Positions 41,563 through 41,895 of a DNA stretch of 41,895 nt are shown piece after piece. How positions within the stretch are numbered: position 1 is the stretch's first letter; the number at the start of each line of letters is the position of its first letter. Under the pieces are notes generated by a model. It ran no database searches and was not told the DNA's origin. It saw only the letters and a list, made by a program, of their open reading frames with translations. The position numbers were made by a program, and so were the translations under genes. The stretch comes from an uncultured Enterorhabdus sp. (GTDB lineage: Bacteria > Actinomycetota > Coriobacteriia > Coriobacteriales > Eggerthellaceae), in the NCBI GenBank assembly GCA_947645965.1, contig CANSES010000007.1:1-41895 (forward strand). Direction: 5' to 3'.

Positions 41563-41895
41563 CTACTTCTTAGCAGCCTTCCGAGACCCGCCCTTGGCGC
41601 CCTTCTTCTTCTCCGCCTTGGCCTTCTCCTCTTCCTCTTTCCCCGGGCAATCGAAGTTCGGGCACAGCTTCCAAGGTCCGCGGGCGGTCTTGATCACCAC
41701 CATGGGCGCGCCGCAGTGCTCGCACACCTCCTCGGTGGGGATGATGTCGCCGTACTGGGGCAGCGGGTAGCGCGTGGCGCACTCGTCGAAGTTCTCGCAG
41801 GTGACCGAGCGCTTCAGCGTGCGCGGGTTGCGGCGGGCGATGAGCTGCTTGTCGAGCCCCTTGGCCGCGCAGGTGGGGCACTTCCCCACCACCAC
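41563..41895 (-). CDS. topA: DNA topoisomerase I, C-terminal end (cut by window edge)
   Basis: The last about 110 residues of a larger minus-strand protein whose start lies beyond the right edge. Four Cys pairs (KCPTC, CENFDEC, CEHC, LCPNFDC) form two zinc ribbons with spacing and context (RYPLPQYGDIIPTEEVCEHCGAPMVVIKTARGPWKLCP) like the C-terminal zinc domains of topoisomerase I. A Lys/Glu-rich tail (KEEEEKAKAEKKKGAKGG) ends the protein. The call rests on this domain alone; another zinc-ribbon protein is possible but less likely. Confidence 0.78.
   Translation of the reverse strand: MVVGKCPTCAAKGLDKQLIARRNPRTLKRSVTCENFDECATRYPLPQYGDIIPTEEVCEHCGAPMVVIKTARGPWKLCPNFDCPGKEEEEKAKAEKKKGAKGGSRKAAKK

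Overview
The window is a high-GC, gene-dense bacterial chromosome segment with no transposase, phage or CRISPR content. It has short SD-led genes, many 1-8 bp gene overlaps and frequent GTG starts. The genes present (transaldolase-rho-sppA-metG, a HisZ-HisG fusion, larB/larC, a bile-salt-hydrolase-type enzyme, a one-piece tmRNA) fit a gut actinobacterium of the class Coriobacteriia, most likely Eggerthellaceae. That placement is inference from gene content and codon use, not from a marker-gene comparison.

Layout. (1) Positions 1-6022, minus strand: transaldolase, rho, sppA and a methionyl-tRNA synthetase homologue form one operon with stop/start overlaps; the first codons of a further minus-strand gene lie at the left edge. 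(2) 6331-14408: a histidine biosynthesis cluster read leftwards as hisZG (fusion), hisD, hisC, hisB, hisH, hisA, hisF. An orphan HicB-like HTH gene on the plus strand and an AT-rich intergenic patch separate it from hisI. hisE and a histidinol-phosphatase are not in the window. (3) 14582-16826: larC (N-terminal domain only), larB and a MerR regulator with Cys52. Two promoters with 19-bp spacers share an operator-like core and tie the regulator to larBC. (4) 16871-20349: rdgB, a 124-bp nested palindrome, murI and a membrane-anchored L,D-transpeptidase (cell-wall and nucleotide housekeeping). (5) 20614-25779: tmRNA with terminator and promoter, a choloylglycine-hydrolase-family enzyme, a very acidic unknown protein, smpB, an M42 aminopeptidase, a small unknown gene, tRNA-Thr(UGU) and pyrE. 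(6) 25919-29509, plus strand: two SOS-type units. One is dinD with a LexA-box-like site. The other is a two-gene cassette (radical SAM protein plus DUF4130-type protein, both putative DNA repair) with a 13/14 LexA box inside its promoter spacer. (7) 29568-39731, minus strand: two DegV proteins flanking a dehydrogenase-like protein and a PflX-like radical SAM protein, then pncB, ricT-like, holB, tmk and malic enzyme in a tightly packed run. (8) 39901-41319, plus strand: two-subunit class I fumarase, divergent from malic enzyme. It ends at a 200-bp multi-nested palindrome facing the 3' end of topA, which runs off the right edge.

How the parts work together. Fumarase and malic enzyme form a divergent fumarate-malate-pyruvate pair. 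SmpB and tmRNA are the two trans-translation partners, with a bile-salt-hydrolase-type gene and an acidic-protein gene between them. The strongest candidates for undescribed biology are the LexA-controlled radical SAM/DUF4130 repair cassette, the MerR(Cys52)-larBC circuit with a LarC that lacks its C-terminal domain, the HisZ-HisG fusion, and the two large nested palindromes at 17573-17696 and 41343-41542.
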